Source of the DNA: Fusibacter ferrireducens
Lineage (GTDB): Bacteria; Bacillota; Clostridia; Peptostreptococcales; Acidaminobacteraceae
Length of the DNA stretch: 64,000 bases
Assembly (NCBI RefSeq): GCF_015352425.1
Contig: NZ_JADKNH010000007.1
Location: 240,140 to 304,139 of the forward strand
Direction of reading: 5' to 3'
Below the pieces are notes generated by a model, which did not search any database, was not told where the DNA came from, and worked only from the letters and a program-made list of their open reading frames with translations. The number at the start of each line of letters is the position of its first letter. Positions within the stretch are counted from its first letter, which is position 1. The position numbers and the translations under genes are program-made. Positions 54,889 to 63,985 of this stretch are shown here, one piece after another.

Positions 54889-57171
54889 CTATGCGTTAGC
54901 ACGTGTTTCTTTATAGTAGTTGATGAGACATCCTGAAACAATGATATCGCGTTCATCTTTCGTAAGTGCATCTATATTAATTTTGAAAGGTGTTACTTCT
55001 TGCCCTACGATATAAGCATCCATTGTAGCATTCCCTGCTAAAATAGCTTTTTTCAAATGAGGTATAAACACATAATCATCCATTTTAAATTGTGGTTCTT
55101 CCTTGATGATGAACGGTACCATTCCCCAGTTAATGAGGTTAGAACGATATCTCTTTGTCGCATACTCATGTGCAAAGTTAGCCCATGCCCCAAGTACTTT
55201 TTGGCAAGATGCCGCATGTTCTCTGGCTGAACCATCTCCCGGTTTCTTAGCAAAAATAGAGCTACCATAAGAGACATTATCAGCACTCACTTCAAATCCA
55301 GCCGTTTTAATTCTTGCAAAGACATTTTCAAATGCGGTTTCATCCGAATTCAATAAGGCTTCTGACTCTGTTCTAATTTCCTTTGCACGGTTGACATATT
55401 GAGGATCTCTCCTTGAAAGTGTGAACTCAGAAAGCTTATAAGGATCTGATCTATATGAAGAAGTTTCACCTGATGGAATCAATTCATCTGTTGTTGTCAC
55501 CTCATCAAAAATCATTGAAGAAACTTTGAGAAGCATATGCTCTTTCATAGGAGGCATAGCTGGCCAATCTTTAATGCTAGGTCCCATTAATAAACTTTTC
55601 TCAGTTTCAGGGTGAGCAAGGCCATTGTAATTGCGTTTTTCATAAATGCTCTTATCAAATTTATAGTCTAATTTTTTATAAGCGGCCTCTATTTCATCAG
55701 CGCCAGTGAGTTTACCACCATTCATAGCCGTTGCTGCTATAGACTTCGCATCCATCAGTGCAACAAAAGACATCTGGTGACCCCTCGGTTTCGAGCCTTC
55801 TCTATTTGGGAAATTTCTAGTGGTATGTCTTATTGAGAATTCATTATGTGCAGGTGTATCTCCAGCACCAAAACATGGTCCACAGAATGCAGAACGAATA
55901 ATGGCACCTGCATCCATCAGTTTGCCAATTGAACCATTTTCAACAAGTGCCCTGTAAGCAGGTTGACTCTCCGGATAGACACTTAGTGAAAAATTGCCAT
56001 TGCCAATAGAGTTACCTTCTAAAATATCAGCCGCAGCGACGATATTATCAAAAGTACCACCGGAACATCCTGCAATTACACCTTGATCCACATAGAATTC
56101 ACCATCTCTGTACTTGCCCAGTAAATCCACATCGCACTCTCCACCACAAAGTGCTCTGGCTTCATCCTCAATTTTCTTGAGAATTTCAGGTGCATTTGCT
56201 CTAAATTCTTCAATGGTATAGACATTGCTCGGATGGAAAGGCAAAGCTATTGATGGTTTGATTTCGCTCAAATCAACATAGACCATACCATCGTAATATG
56301 CAACGGCTTTTGGATTAAGCGCTTTAAAATCATCCGCTCTGTCATGAGCTACAAAATATTCTTGAACTTTTTCATCAGTACACCATATTGAAGACCAACA
56401 AGTGGTTTCAGTTGTCATAACATCAATGCCATTTCTGAATTCAATATCAAGTGCGGAAACGCCATCACCGATAAACTCCATCACCTTGTTTTTTACATAG
56501 CCATTCTTAAAAACTTTTCCAATAATCTGTAACATCACATCTTGCGGCCCAACACTAGCTGAAGGTTTTCCCGTTAAATAGATTGCAATTACCTCAGGAC
56601 GATTGATATCATAAGTTTTACCAACCAACTGCTTAACCAGCTCTCCGCCGCCTTCTCCAACTGCCAGCGTACCAAGCGCACCATAACGCGTATGAGAGTC
56701 TGAGCCCAATATCATTTTGCCGCAACCTGCCATCATTTCACGATTGTACGAATGGATAACAGCCAAATGTGGCGGTACATAGATCCCACCATATTTTTGC
56801 GCAGCGGATAACGCAAACTTATGATCATCTTCATTGATGGTGCCCCCCACAGCACATAAAGTGTTATGACAATTTGTTAGAACATAAGGTATTGGAAATG
56901 TCTCCATGCCACTTGCTCTTGCTGTTTGAATAATCCCCACATAAGTAATATCGTGAGAAGTCAATGAATCAAATTTCAATTGTAAAGCCTCATCTGAGTC
57001 TGAAATATTATGCTCAGAAATAATGCCATAAGCCATTGTACCTTTTTGAGCTTCTGTCTTTGAAGTCACGTAATCATACTTTGATTGGATCTCTTCTAAG
57101 GCACGAGTTGAATCTTCAACAATTTCAGTACCATTGATCACATAGGCACCGCGATCATACAATTTAATCAT
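54889..57171 (-). CDS. Aconitase-superfamily hydratase, YbhJ-like
   Basis: A 760-residue protein of the aconitase family: GSDSHTRYGALG (about 156-167) binds substrate, and the [4Fe-4S] cysteines are in AGCSGGTFDN (about 376-385) and AFCGPCFGAG (about 448-457). The swivel domain follows at about 590-750. Its length and motifs match E. coli YbhJ (753 residues) rather than classic AcnA/AcnB. Being first in the citDEF operon, it may dehydrate or hydrate citrate or a citrate homologue (citramalate, alkylcitrate) so the lyase can act. The substrate is unproven. Confidence 0.87.
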   Translation of the reverse strand: MIKLYDRGAYVINGTEIVEDSTRALEEIQSKYDYVTSKTEAQKGTMAYGIISEHNISDSDEALQLKFDSLTSHDITYVGIIQTARASGMETFPIPYVLTNCHNTLCAVGGTINEDDHKFALSAAQKYGGIYVPPHLAVIHSYNREMMAGCGKMILGSDSHTRYGALGTLAVGEGGGELVKQLVGKTYDINRPEVIAIYLTGKPSASVGPQDVMLQIIGKVFKNGYVKNKVMEFIGDGVSALDIEFRNGIDVMTTETTCWSSIWCTDEKVQEYFVAHDRADDFKALNPKAVAYYDGMVYVDLSEIKPSIALPFHPSNVYTIEEFRANAPEILKKIEDEARALCGGECDVDLLGKYRDGEFYVDQGVIAGCSGGTFDNIVAAADILEGNSIGNGNFSLSVYPESQPAYRALVENGSIGKLMDAGAIIRSAFCGPCFGAGDTPAHNEFSIRHTTRNFPNREGSKPRGHQMSFVALMDAKSIAATAMNGGKLTGADEIEAAYKKLDYKFDKSIYEKRNYNGLAHPETEKSLLMGPSIKDWPAMPPMKEHMLLKVSSMIFDEVTTTDELIPSGETSSYRSDPYKLSEFTLSRRDPQYVNRAKEIRTESEALLNSDETAFENVFARIKTAGFEVSADNVSYGSSIFAKKPGDGSAREHAASCQKVLGAWANFAHEYATKRYRSNLINWGMVPFIIKEEPQFKMDDYVFIPHLKKAILAGNATMDAYIVGQEVTPFKINIDALTKDERDIIVSGCLINYYKETRANA

Positions 57172-57287
57172 AGAAATCTCCTTTAAATAATCATTTTTAA
57201 TCCCTTTGCAAATCTATAAGCTGAATCTTTTGCTCTTATTAATTCTATGTTATAATATGTCTTAATATATGTAAAATAATTATATTC

Positions 57288-57322
57288 AATAGTCACTATA
57301 GTTTTTGCCTATAGTTTATTGT
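57288..57322. promoter_or_regulatory. Repeated CTATAGTTT boxes in the hydratase/LysR intergenic region
   Basis: CTATAGTTT occurs twice with starts 13 bp apart, between divergent genes and close to the LysR start. LysR proteins bind such short repeated boxes, so this is a candidate autoregulatory site. Confidence 0.4.
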
Positions 57323-57342
57323 TTTCTGAGAGAGGTGTAAAT

Positions 57343-58263
57343 ATGAGATTAGCTGATTTTAAATATATAAGAGCCGTTGTCGAAGAGGGGAATATTTCAA
57401 GGGCTGCATCAAAACTTTATATTTCACAGCCTTCTCTAAGCAATGCCATCAAAAAAATTGAACAAGATCTTGGCGCTTCCATTTTCTATAGAACTAAAAA
57501 TGGACTCGTCCTAACTCATATTGGCACTAAATATTTTATGATGGCAAACAGTGTTCTAAAAATATATGCTGATTTTGAAAATGAGATTCAAGATATTGAG
57601 CAATTGGCAAATGGCCGTATTCACTTTGGCATTACAAATTATGTGGGCTCACTGCTTTTACCTTCACTTTTACCGACTTTTTCTGACATGGCTCCAAACA
57701 TCGACATCACCTTTGAAGAAAACCATACTATGGAACTCATTGAAAAACTTAAGCTTGGTAAGATAGATTTGGCTGTCCTTCATATTGATAAAGTACAGAA
57801 CGATGATGCTTCGTTCAATTTTAACTATATCAAATCCTCACGTTTTTTGCTGGCAACGCAAAAGAATCATCCCATCTGTTTAGATATAAAAAAGGATACC
57901 TCTTTCAAATATCCCGCTATTGATTTAAAGCTTCTTGAGAACGAACGCTTTATCTTAACCGATCATGATCAAATGAGCCGAACCATAGCGAGGCGGATTT
58001 TTAGAGCTTCTGGAATTACCCCTACGAAAACCCTGATCACACGAAACATTCTCACCGCTTCTAAGCTTGCAGAATCAGGTTTTGGGGTCACTTTCTTTCC
58101 TGAGATGTATCTCAAATTGATTAACTTTGAGAATAACATTGATCTTTACACGGTTGGCGATGATTCAATAACCAGCTGGGATCTTGTCGTTGCAACCCTT
58201 AATAACGATTATCAGCCTAGAGCTACGACTGCTTTTATTGAGCTCATAAAGGATTTGGCATAA
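57343..58263 (+). CDS. LysR-family transcriptional regulator of the citrate lyase operon
   Basis: A 306-residue regulator: N-terminal winged helix (MRLADFKYIRAVVEEGNIS...LYISQPSLSNAIKKIEQDLG, 1-60) and a two-lobed ligand domain (about 90-300). ATG at 57343 has AGAGGTG 5 bp upstream, better than the frame start at 57319. It is divergent from the hydratase-citDEF operon, so it probably activates it in response to citrate or a related acid. Members of this group are often annotated CitR. Confidence 0.9.
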   Translation: MRLADFKYIRAVVEEGNISRAASKLYISQPSLSNAIKKIEQDLGASIFYRTKNGLVLTHIGTKYFMMANSVLKIYADFENEIQDIEQLANGRIHFGITNYVGSLLLPSLLPTFSDMAPNIDITFEENHTMELIEKLKLGKIDLAVLHIDKVQNDDASFNFNYIKSSRFLLATQKNHPICLDIKKDTSFKYPAIDLKLLENERFILTDHDQMSRTIARRIFRASGITPTKTLITRNILTASKLAESGFGVTFFPEMYLKLINFENNIDLYTVGDDSITSWDLVVATLNNDYQPRATTAFIELIKDLA

Positions 58264-58307
58264 TTATCAGTATGTATTGAGATTCATGATGAACATGGGA
58301 GGACAAA

Positions 58308-58481
58308 ATGAATTTAAGAGATTTTAAATACTTAGTGGAGATCGCCAAACACGGTAGCATTACAAAAGCTGCAAATGCCTTATTTGTCTCACAACCCGCC
58401 TTGAGTAAATTTCTCAGTAAATTAGAAGAGGACATCGGAAATCCATCATTTCTCCTCAATACTAACAGGTCAGTTCAATAA
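58308..58481 (+). pseudogene. Remnant of a second LysR-family regulator
   Basis: A 57-codon frame with GGGAGG before its ATG encodes only the LysR helix-turn-helix (MNLRDFKYLVEIAKHGSITK, SQPALSKFLSKLEEDIG). It stops where the wing should continue, and no matching sequence follows. The ligand domain is missing. Either a truncated relic of a duplicated regulator or, less likely, a free DNA-binding domain. Confidence 0.75.
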
Positions 58482-58576
58482 TACATGAAATGACGTTTGT
58501 TAAATTTTTGTTCAAGCGCTTGATCAATTTTGATCTTATCATTGCATCTTTATAAAAACAAATACAAAAAATGAAT

Positions 58577-58603
58577 AAGAACATAACCTAAAGTTATGTT
58601 CTT
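58577..58603. terminator. Bidirectional terminator after the LysR remnant
   Basis: AAGAACATAAC pairs with GTTATGTTCTT around a 5-nt loop; T-rich tails on both strands. The minus-strand HD-GYP gene also ends nearby. Confidence 0.8.
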
Positions 58604-58671
58604 GTTTTAAAGTTGAACATTTATAACATAGAAAACCCCTCTTATAAAAAGACGTTGCTTATTCGGAGGCC

Positions 58672-60312
58672 TTATATTTTAATTGATCCCTCAATCGGGG
58701 TATCTCTGATCAATTCAATGAACAGTTCTACCAACTCTGGATCAAATTGAATCCCTGCATTTTGTTTAAGCTCTTCAAATGCTTGATTTCTAGACATCAC
58801 CTGATTTCGATAGGGTCTTTCAGAAATCATGGCATCAAAGGCATCAGCAATAGAAACAATCCTTGCTAAAAGTGGAATTTCGTGCCCTGCTAAACCATGC
58901 GGATAACCTGTCCCATCGTAATTTTCATGATGATGCAATATAGTCAGTTTAGCCAAATGCATTGTCGGCATACCCTTGATGATCTCGTAACCGCCTTGGC
59001 TATGCCCTTTGATAATCTCAAATTCTTCATCTGTGAGTTTGCCCATCTTGTTAAGAATCATCTCCGGGATACCAATTTTTCCAATATCATGTAAAGTCGC
59101 TCCAAATTTGAGTTCTCTGAGTTCAATTTTGGACAAATTGTACCCTTGTCCAAGAATCATGGCAAAGTCCCTAACGCGCTCACAGTGATTCCCAGTATAA
59201 TGATCCTTTGCTTCAATGGCCTTTGCAAGCAAAACTGCCATTGTATAATAATTCGTTTCAAGTTCATCGTTCAGAGCAGAAATTTCCTCTTCCCTTTCTT
59301 CAACTTGTATGCTCATCTCACTAACACTCTGGAAAACACGATTGAACTCTTCATAATGAAAATCGCCATGAGCCACTTTATAATGGCCTTCTGCAATATC
59401 CCCTGTTGTGAGCACCAAATGTTCCAGCGAGGTATCTACTCTCCTGACAATCCGTAAGATAAAAAACATTATGATTGGGATTGAGAGAATGGAAAAAAAA
59501 GCCATAGTCATAACGGTCCTCGTTACAGGTTTCACTATGGTATCGTTAAATTGATAGTACATAATATACCAATTATAATCTTGCAACTTTCTGTATTGCA
59601 AAATACACACATCACCAAGGTAATTGACCTTGCTTCTACTCAGTAAATCACCTTCAATTATTTTTGCGACATTGGTATCCACAGATCTCTGTTCGACGAG
59701 ATCGTTATTGGAATGTCCAATATAAGTCCCATTTTCATCTGAAACCGTTATGTAACCATCGTTGACTGTGATTTTTTGCAATATGCTCTGAAAAGCTTCT
59801 AAGTTGAGGTATCCAATCATATATTTATCTTCAATCTTTCGAGCAATAAACATCGTTGAATGTTCTAAAAAGGGATCTACAGTCATCTCGCCGTATACCC
59901 TATAATTTTCAGAAGTGTGAATTTTCTTATAGACATTACTACTGCTCATATCAAATCCCACTGCGCTTGCATTAGAGGGAATCGTAGCTTCAATAATGCC
60001 ATCTTCACTCAAAATGTCCAGACGTTCAATATAGCTCTCATCCTTGAGTATTGTTGCAATATTCGATTCAAAGTTCTCCTTTTCTTCACTGAACATTGTA
60101 GCGTAAAGATCGAGTTCATTCGTGGGGTGATCCATCGCATGGTTTAGCTGTAATTCCAAAATACGAAGCGTATCATCCGTCTTATCAAAAGCCATATTGG
60201 TCAAACTATTCCTCACAAATAGAGCTACAATACCCATTACAATCGTCATAAAAATCACGACATAGAGGAAAATATGGATTAGCAAATGGGTTTTTAACTT
60301 TGTATTTCTCAT
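58672..60312 (-). CDS. HD-GYP c-di-GMP phosphodiesterase with extracellular sensor domain
   Basis: A 546-residue membrane protein: helix at about 10-30, extracellular Cache-like domain (30-265), second helix (about 272-292), HAMP-like linker, and HD-GYP domain (about 350-540). The catalytic motifs HCERVRDF, LHDIGKIGIPE, HHENYDGTGYP and IADAFDAM are intact, so it should degrade c-di-GMP. It is co-transcribed with a solute-binding lipoprotein 7 bp upstream, which may present its ligand. Confidence 0.92.
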   Translation of the reverse strand: MRNTKLKTHLLIHIFLYVVIFMTIVMGIVALFVRNSLTNMAFDKTDDTLRILELQLNHAMDHPTNELDLYATMFSEEKENFESNIATILKDESYIERLDILSEDGIIEATIPSNASAVGFDMSSSNVYKKIHTSENYRVYGEMTVDPFLEHSTMFIARKIEDKYMIGYLNLEAFQSILQKITVNDGYITVSDENGTYIGHSNNDLVEQRSVDTNVAKIIEGDLLSRSKVNYLGDVCILQYRKLQDYNWYIMYYQFNDTIVKPVTRTVMTMAFFSILSIPIIMFFILRIVRRVDTSLEHLVLTTGDIAEGHYKVAHGDFHYEEFNRVFQSVSEMSIQVEEREEEISALNDELETNYYTMAVLLAKAIEAKDHYTGNHCERVRDFAMILGQGYNLSKIELRELKFGATLHDIGKIGIPEMILNKMGKLTDEEFEIIKGHSQGGYEIIKGMPTMHLAKLTILHHHENYDGTGYPHGLAGHEIPLLARIVSIADAFDAMISERPYRNQVMSRNQAFEELKQNAGIQFDPELVELFIELIRDTPIEGSIKI

Positions 60313-60319
60313 CTTGTGC

Positions 60320-61474
60320 CTACTCTCTTATGGGGACATATTTGCCATCAATGAGTTCAAAAAACATATAGCCTTTTGTATCATCTCCAAACGCATCAAT
60401 TGAAAATTCTTCTTGTAATCCCTGAATCGTATTTGTATCTATAATCGCTTGTTTTACATCGGTCGGTGTCAATTCTTGGGCACCTTTAAGCCCTAAATAC
60501 AAAGTTTGAAAAGCATCTGCTCCTAGCACACTTGCAAATGAGGGTTTATAATTGTATACCTTTTCAAAGCCTTCAGAAAAAGATAAATACATCTGCGATT
60601 CTCGTTCAGGATGATACACACCTATAAAGTGAGTGCCCTCTGCATATTTGCCCCCATTGACTATAAAATCCTTGGTCATTGACCAGGGCACTGAATAGAT
60701 ATTGATATTAGGCATCTCCTTTTTGACTCCCTGTACAAAATACGCAGAATCTGTTGCCTGACTGAGCAATAATAACGTACTTGGTTTTTCAGCGATCACT
60801 TGATTTACGATTTTTTTCAAATCATCTCTTCTGGAATCATAATCGATAATGGCTTTAGGGGCCATGTGGTTCTCAACTAAAATCTCCTGAACGCTTCCAG
60901 CAACTGTTTTCGTGTACTCTTGATTCATTAAATCACAAACGATCACCAGATCTTTTAAGTTGTGCTCTATGCAATGTTCACAAAATAAATTTGCCTGTTC
61001 AGAGTTGAGAGGTGCTGTCCTGATAATAAAATCATCCATACGTGAGAGTGCATCTGTCCCCATAGTTGGCGAAACAAACAGAAGTTGATCACTTGCCGAT
61101 TGTTTCATGGCCTCTGCCATATTACTATGCATATGCCCAATGACAAAGTGTACATCTTCTTTTATAAATGCTTGATCCATTTCAAGAGCGGTGGCAGTAT
61201 CTGCATGGTCATCTTTAACCACCAGTTCCAGCATTCTACCATTGATCCCACCTTTTTCATTAACTTGATTCATAGCATATTCAACTGCATTTCTGGCATC
61301 TATTGACAATTGAGAATTCTTGGAGGTCAAATCGCCTATAAAGCCGATTCTTATTGGTTTTTTTTCACAGCTGAATAGAATTACGCCAGAAAAGAATGCT
61401 ATGATAATAAACATCAACACCATCTTGCTTTGATTGTGGTGCTGTGTGTGCCTATTATACAACTTGATATTCAT
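60320..61474 (-). CDS. ABC-type substrate-binding lipoprotein, branched-chain amino acid type
   Basis: A 384-residue secreted protein. A signal peptide with lipobox ILFSC is followed by the LivJ-like fold (RIGFIGDLTSKNSQLSIDARNAVEYAM, about 45-75; GHMHSNMAEAMKQSA near 130). It belongs to the amino acid/amide-binding family. No permease or ATPase genes lie nearby. Its only partner is the HD-GYP gene, so it is probably a sensor protein rather than a transporter part. ATG at 61474 has GGAGG 5 bp upstream. Confidence 0.88.
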   Translation of the reverse strand: MNIKLYNRHTQHHNQSKMVLMFIIIAFFSGVILFSCEKKPIRIGFIGDLTSKNSQLSIDARNAVEYAMNQVNEKGGINGRMLELVVKDDHADTATALEMDQAFIKEDVHFVIGHMHSNMAEAMKQSASDQLLFVSPTMGTDALSRMDDFIIRTAPLNSEQANLFCEHCIEHNLKDLVIVCDLMNQEYTKTVAGSVQEILVENHMAPKAIIDYDSRRDDLKKIVNQVIAEKPSTLLLLSQATDSAYFVQGVKKEMPNINIYSVPWSMTKDFIVNGGKYAEGTHFIGVYHPERESQMYLSFSEGFEKVYNYKPSFASVLGADAFQTLYLGLKGAQELTPTDVKQAIIDTNTIQGLQEEFSIDAFGDDTKGYMFFELIDGKYVPIRE

Positions 61475-61588
61475 AGCCACCTCCATTGTAACCATTATAA
61501 ATTAATTATATCCATTTAGGAGGCAAATATATCTTAACATGCAGAAATAATTTTTATTTTAAGAAAAGTTAAAATCCAACAAATCCGA

Positions 61589-63349
61589 TCACATCTTTTC
61601 AAGTGTTTCAATGCCTAATAGCCAGAGACATTCTTCAAGAATTTCTCTCGTAAGATTCAACAGACTCATCAATTCAGATTGTCTTTTTTTCGAATTATAG
61701 AGCACATGGACCTCATGATAAAGCGTGTTAAACGTCTGAGCCACATCAAATGCATAATCACATATTTTTGAAGGCTGGTACGTTTCAGCTGCCATATGGA
61801 CCCAATCGCTAAAAGCGGCCAGTTTAATCATGAGCGCTTTTTCTATGGCCGTTTTACCGCTAAAATTTTCTGAGGCTTCTGTCTTCTGCTCTGAAAGCTT
61901 GTTGAGAATGGACGTCATGCGCACAATTGCATATTGAATATAAGGGCCCGTCTTACCTTCAAAACTCGTAAATTGCTCCATATCAAATACGTAGTCTCTA
62001 TCGGTCTGATTCGATAGATCTGCAAATTTTAAAGCCCCCACACCGATTTTCAGTGCCGCTTGTGTTTTTTCTTCATGCGATTCCAACTGACTGTATTGCT
62101 CTAATTTTATCAGGGCACGCTTGGTAATCATTTCAATCAGATCACTCAAAGCCATCACCCCGCCATCACGTGTTTTAAAAGGCTTGCCATCTAAGCCATT
62201 CATTGTCCCAAAACCAATAAATTTCAGGTTGAGCGCTGGAGATACCATTTGTGAAATATGCGCCACTCTGAAAACTTGTTCAAAGTGCAACTCTTGTCTT
62301 TTATCTACTACGTAAATAATACCATCAAGATTTTTATCAAGTGTTCTCTGATAAATCGTTGCAAGGTCCGTTGTTGCATAGAGTGCTGCACCATTTGATT
62401 TTTGCATAATACAAGGCGGCATCGGCTTTTTATCTGATGCCTTGGCAACATGCACTACTTTTGCGCCCTCACTCTCCACGAGAAGTTTCATTTCGTCAAG
62501 ATGCTTTAGAACATAAGGGATATGCTTTTGACTGTCGCTTTCTCCAAGCCACAGGTCAAAATGAACCTGCAATTGATCATAGTTTTTTTTAAGATCCGCT
62601 TTAGAAACCGTCATGATATGATGCCAAAGTGCCAGATAACCCTTTCGACCTTTCTGGAGTTCCACAGTTGCCTGAGCCGCTTTTGCTTTAAAGGCTTCAT
62701 CCGATTTGCTCTTTATATTGGCCTGAGTGTAGAGTTCCGTCAACTCTACAATATCAAAAGGCGGTTCTTCTGGATACCCATCTAGTGTCGTTTCTTCAAA
62801 ATAGGGCAAACTGGCATCTTTGAGTCGAACCATCTCTATGACATAGCCCATTTGGAGTCCCCAATCTCCAAGGTGAATATCCCCGATGACATTGTGCCCC
62901 GTAAAATAGAGCAATCGTATGAGACTCTCGCCAATGACAGCAGAGCGCAAGTGACCGACATGTAATGATTTCGCCACATTTGCGCCACCAAAATCAACCA
63001 ACAAATTTTGAGGATTATCACTCGCTTTACAGCCCAATCGATCCATTTGATTCATTTGCTTTAACCGTTTTGAAACCCAATTAGCTGCAAGTTTTAGATT
63101 GATAAAACCTGGTTTTTCCGCACTGACTTCCAAAAAAGCGCTCTTCTTTTTCAATATTTTTGCAACTTCTTCTGCCAACACTAGTGGCTTTTTCGAGACA
63201 CTTGACGCATGTTTCAGTGCAGAATTACATTGAAAATCACATAAATCCGGTCTTCTAGAATAACTCACTTCAATTGGTCTGGAAGAAACACCTGCTTCTT
63301 CAAATGCCATTGTCAAAATGGTTGATAATTCTTCAAGTAATGTCTTCAT
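61589..63349 (-). CDS. argS: Arginyl-tRNA synthetase
   Basis: A 586-residue class I synthetase. The N-terminal additional domain (about 1-110) precedes the HIGH-type motif HVGHLRSAVIGES (about 131-143). FGTMNGLDGKPFKTRDGG (about 370-387) fills the KMSK region. The C-terminal anticodon domain ends ALMIKLAAFSDWVHMAAETYQPS...HEVHVLYN. It joins arginine to tRNA-Arg. GGAGG lies 7 bp before the ATG. It is controlled by the T-box leader upstream. Confidence 0.95.
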   Translation of the reverse strand: MKTLLEELSTILTMAFEEAGVSSRPIEVSYSRRPDLCDFQCNSALKHASSVSKKPLVLAEEVAKILKKKSAFLEVSAEKPGFINLKLAANWVSKRLKQMNQMDRLGCKASDNPQNLLVDFGGANVAKSLHVGHLRSAVIGESLIRLLYFTGHNVIGDIHLGDWGLQMGYVIEMVRLKDASLPYFEETTLDGYPEEPPFDIVELTELYTQANIKSKSDEAFKAKAAQATVELQKGRKGYLALWHHIMTVSKADLKKNYDQLQVHFDLWLGESDSQKHIPYVLKHLDEMKLLVESEGAKVVHVAKASDKKPMPPCIMQKSNGAALYATTDLATIYQRTLDKNLDGIIYVVDKRQELHFEQVFRVAHISQMVSPALNLKFIGFGTMNGLDGKPFKTRDGGVMALSDLIEMITKRALIKLEQYSQLESHEEKTQAALKIGVGALKFADLSNQTDRDYVFDMEQFTSFEGKTGPYIQYAIVRMTSILNKLSEQKTEASENFSGKTAIEKALMIKLAAFSDWVHMAAETYQPSKICDYAFDVAQTFNTLYHEVHVLYNSKKRQSELMSLLNLTREILEECLWLLGIETLEKM

Positions 63350-63423
63350 TGTGTTTCCTCCTTCTCAATTATTTTTGATTTTGTGTATTGTGAAATGTGC
63401 TTACTTTGATGCCCTCATCATAA

Positions 63424-63458
63424 AAAATGCCCCGTCTCAAAAAAGAGACGGAGCTTAT
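63424..63458 (-). terminator. Terminator of the T-box attenuator
   Basis: On the minus transcript GCTCCGTCTC pairs with GAGACGGGGC and runs into TTTTTT. It is formed when uncharged tRNA is not bound. Confidence 0.85.
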
Positions 63459-63642
63459 CCGCGGTACCACTCTTGTTAGTGCAAAGCACTCACTCGAAAC
63501 CTATAACGGGGTTACCGTGCTCATTTTGCTAGGCTCAATAAGCAACCTCAGAGGCCCTTTTCCAGAAAATTATAATCATGGGCTCACACCATTCCCCACT
63601 CGCTTGGATCTCATAATCTGTACTTTTCTCATCACAGGTTAA
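63424..63642 (-). ncRNA. T-box riboswitch controlling argS
   Basis: The minus transcript contains the T-box core GAGTGGTACCGCGG (63451-63468 region) directly before the terminator. Upstream, AACCT at the 5' end pairs with AGGTT to close stem I, and the GATGAGAAAAGTA stretch is the conserved bulge. The specifier loop GAAAAGGGCC contains AGG (arginine), which agrees with argS; the AAG register (lysine) is less likely. Uncharged tRNA-Arg would open the terminator. Confidence 0.88.
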
Positions 63643-63652
63643 TATTTTAATC

Positions 63653-63681
63653 ATATTAGCATATATTTAAATCATTGTAAA
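63653..63681 (-). promoter_or_regulatory. Sigma-A promoter of the argS T-box transcript
   Basis: On the minus strand TTTACA (-35) and TAATAT (-10) are 17 nt apart, placing the start near 63646, right at the T-box 5' end. Confidence 0.75.
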
Positions 63682-63689
63682 CCATAAAA

Positions 63690-63876
63690 ACTTTCATTTT
63701 TGACAAGATGATGGACCCGCTGAAAAATGAAAAATATGGATTCCGTTTTAGTCACAGTGTTTACGAAGGCTTTATAGATGCTTACTCACAGGCATTGTAA
63801 ACCCTGCTCTGTAAATTATATGCCATCGCAACTTCTGAGACAGTCTCGTCTGGAGAAAGCTCCATATTTTGGACAA
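63690..63876. other. Gap without recognisable genes
   Basis: No convincing coding region, RNA or palindrome is seen. The short frame on the minus strand (63782-63964) reads into the IS-like repeats and may be a remnant. Confidence 0.4.
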
Positions 63877-63985
63877 TATTGAGTATTACAGACCAAATTG
63901 ACCACTTGTTCCGATGAGTGAGACCACCGGTTCCGATTTTTGAGATCACTCGGTACGGTGGCATTGACCACTTAATAAATTTAAA
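63877..63985 (-). mobile_element. Short repeats resembling an IS21-family insertion sequence end
   Basis: Units of the form AGTGGTC...CGGAAC recur about every 20-25 bp: AAGTGGTCAATGCCACCGTA, AGTGATCTCAAAAATCGGAA, GTGGTCTCACTCATCGGAAC, AAGTGGTCAATTTGGTCTG. Multiple short terminal repeats containing GTGGTCAA are typical of IS21-type elements. No transposase gene is visible in the window, so the element either continues beyond it or is a remnant. Confidence 0.55.

Noticed and set aside
63782..63964. Minus-strand 60-codon frame near the right edge
   Set aside because: Its first half translates the IS21-like short repeats and it has no recognisable transposase motif, so it is not reported as a gene.
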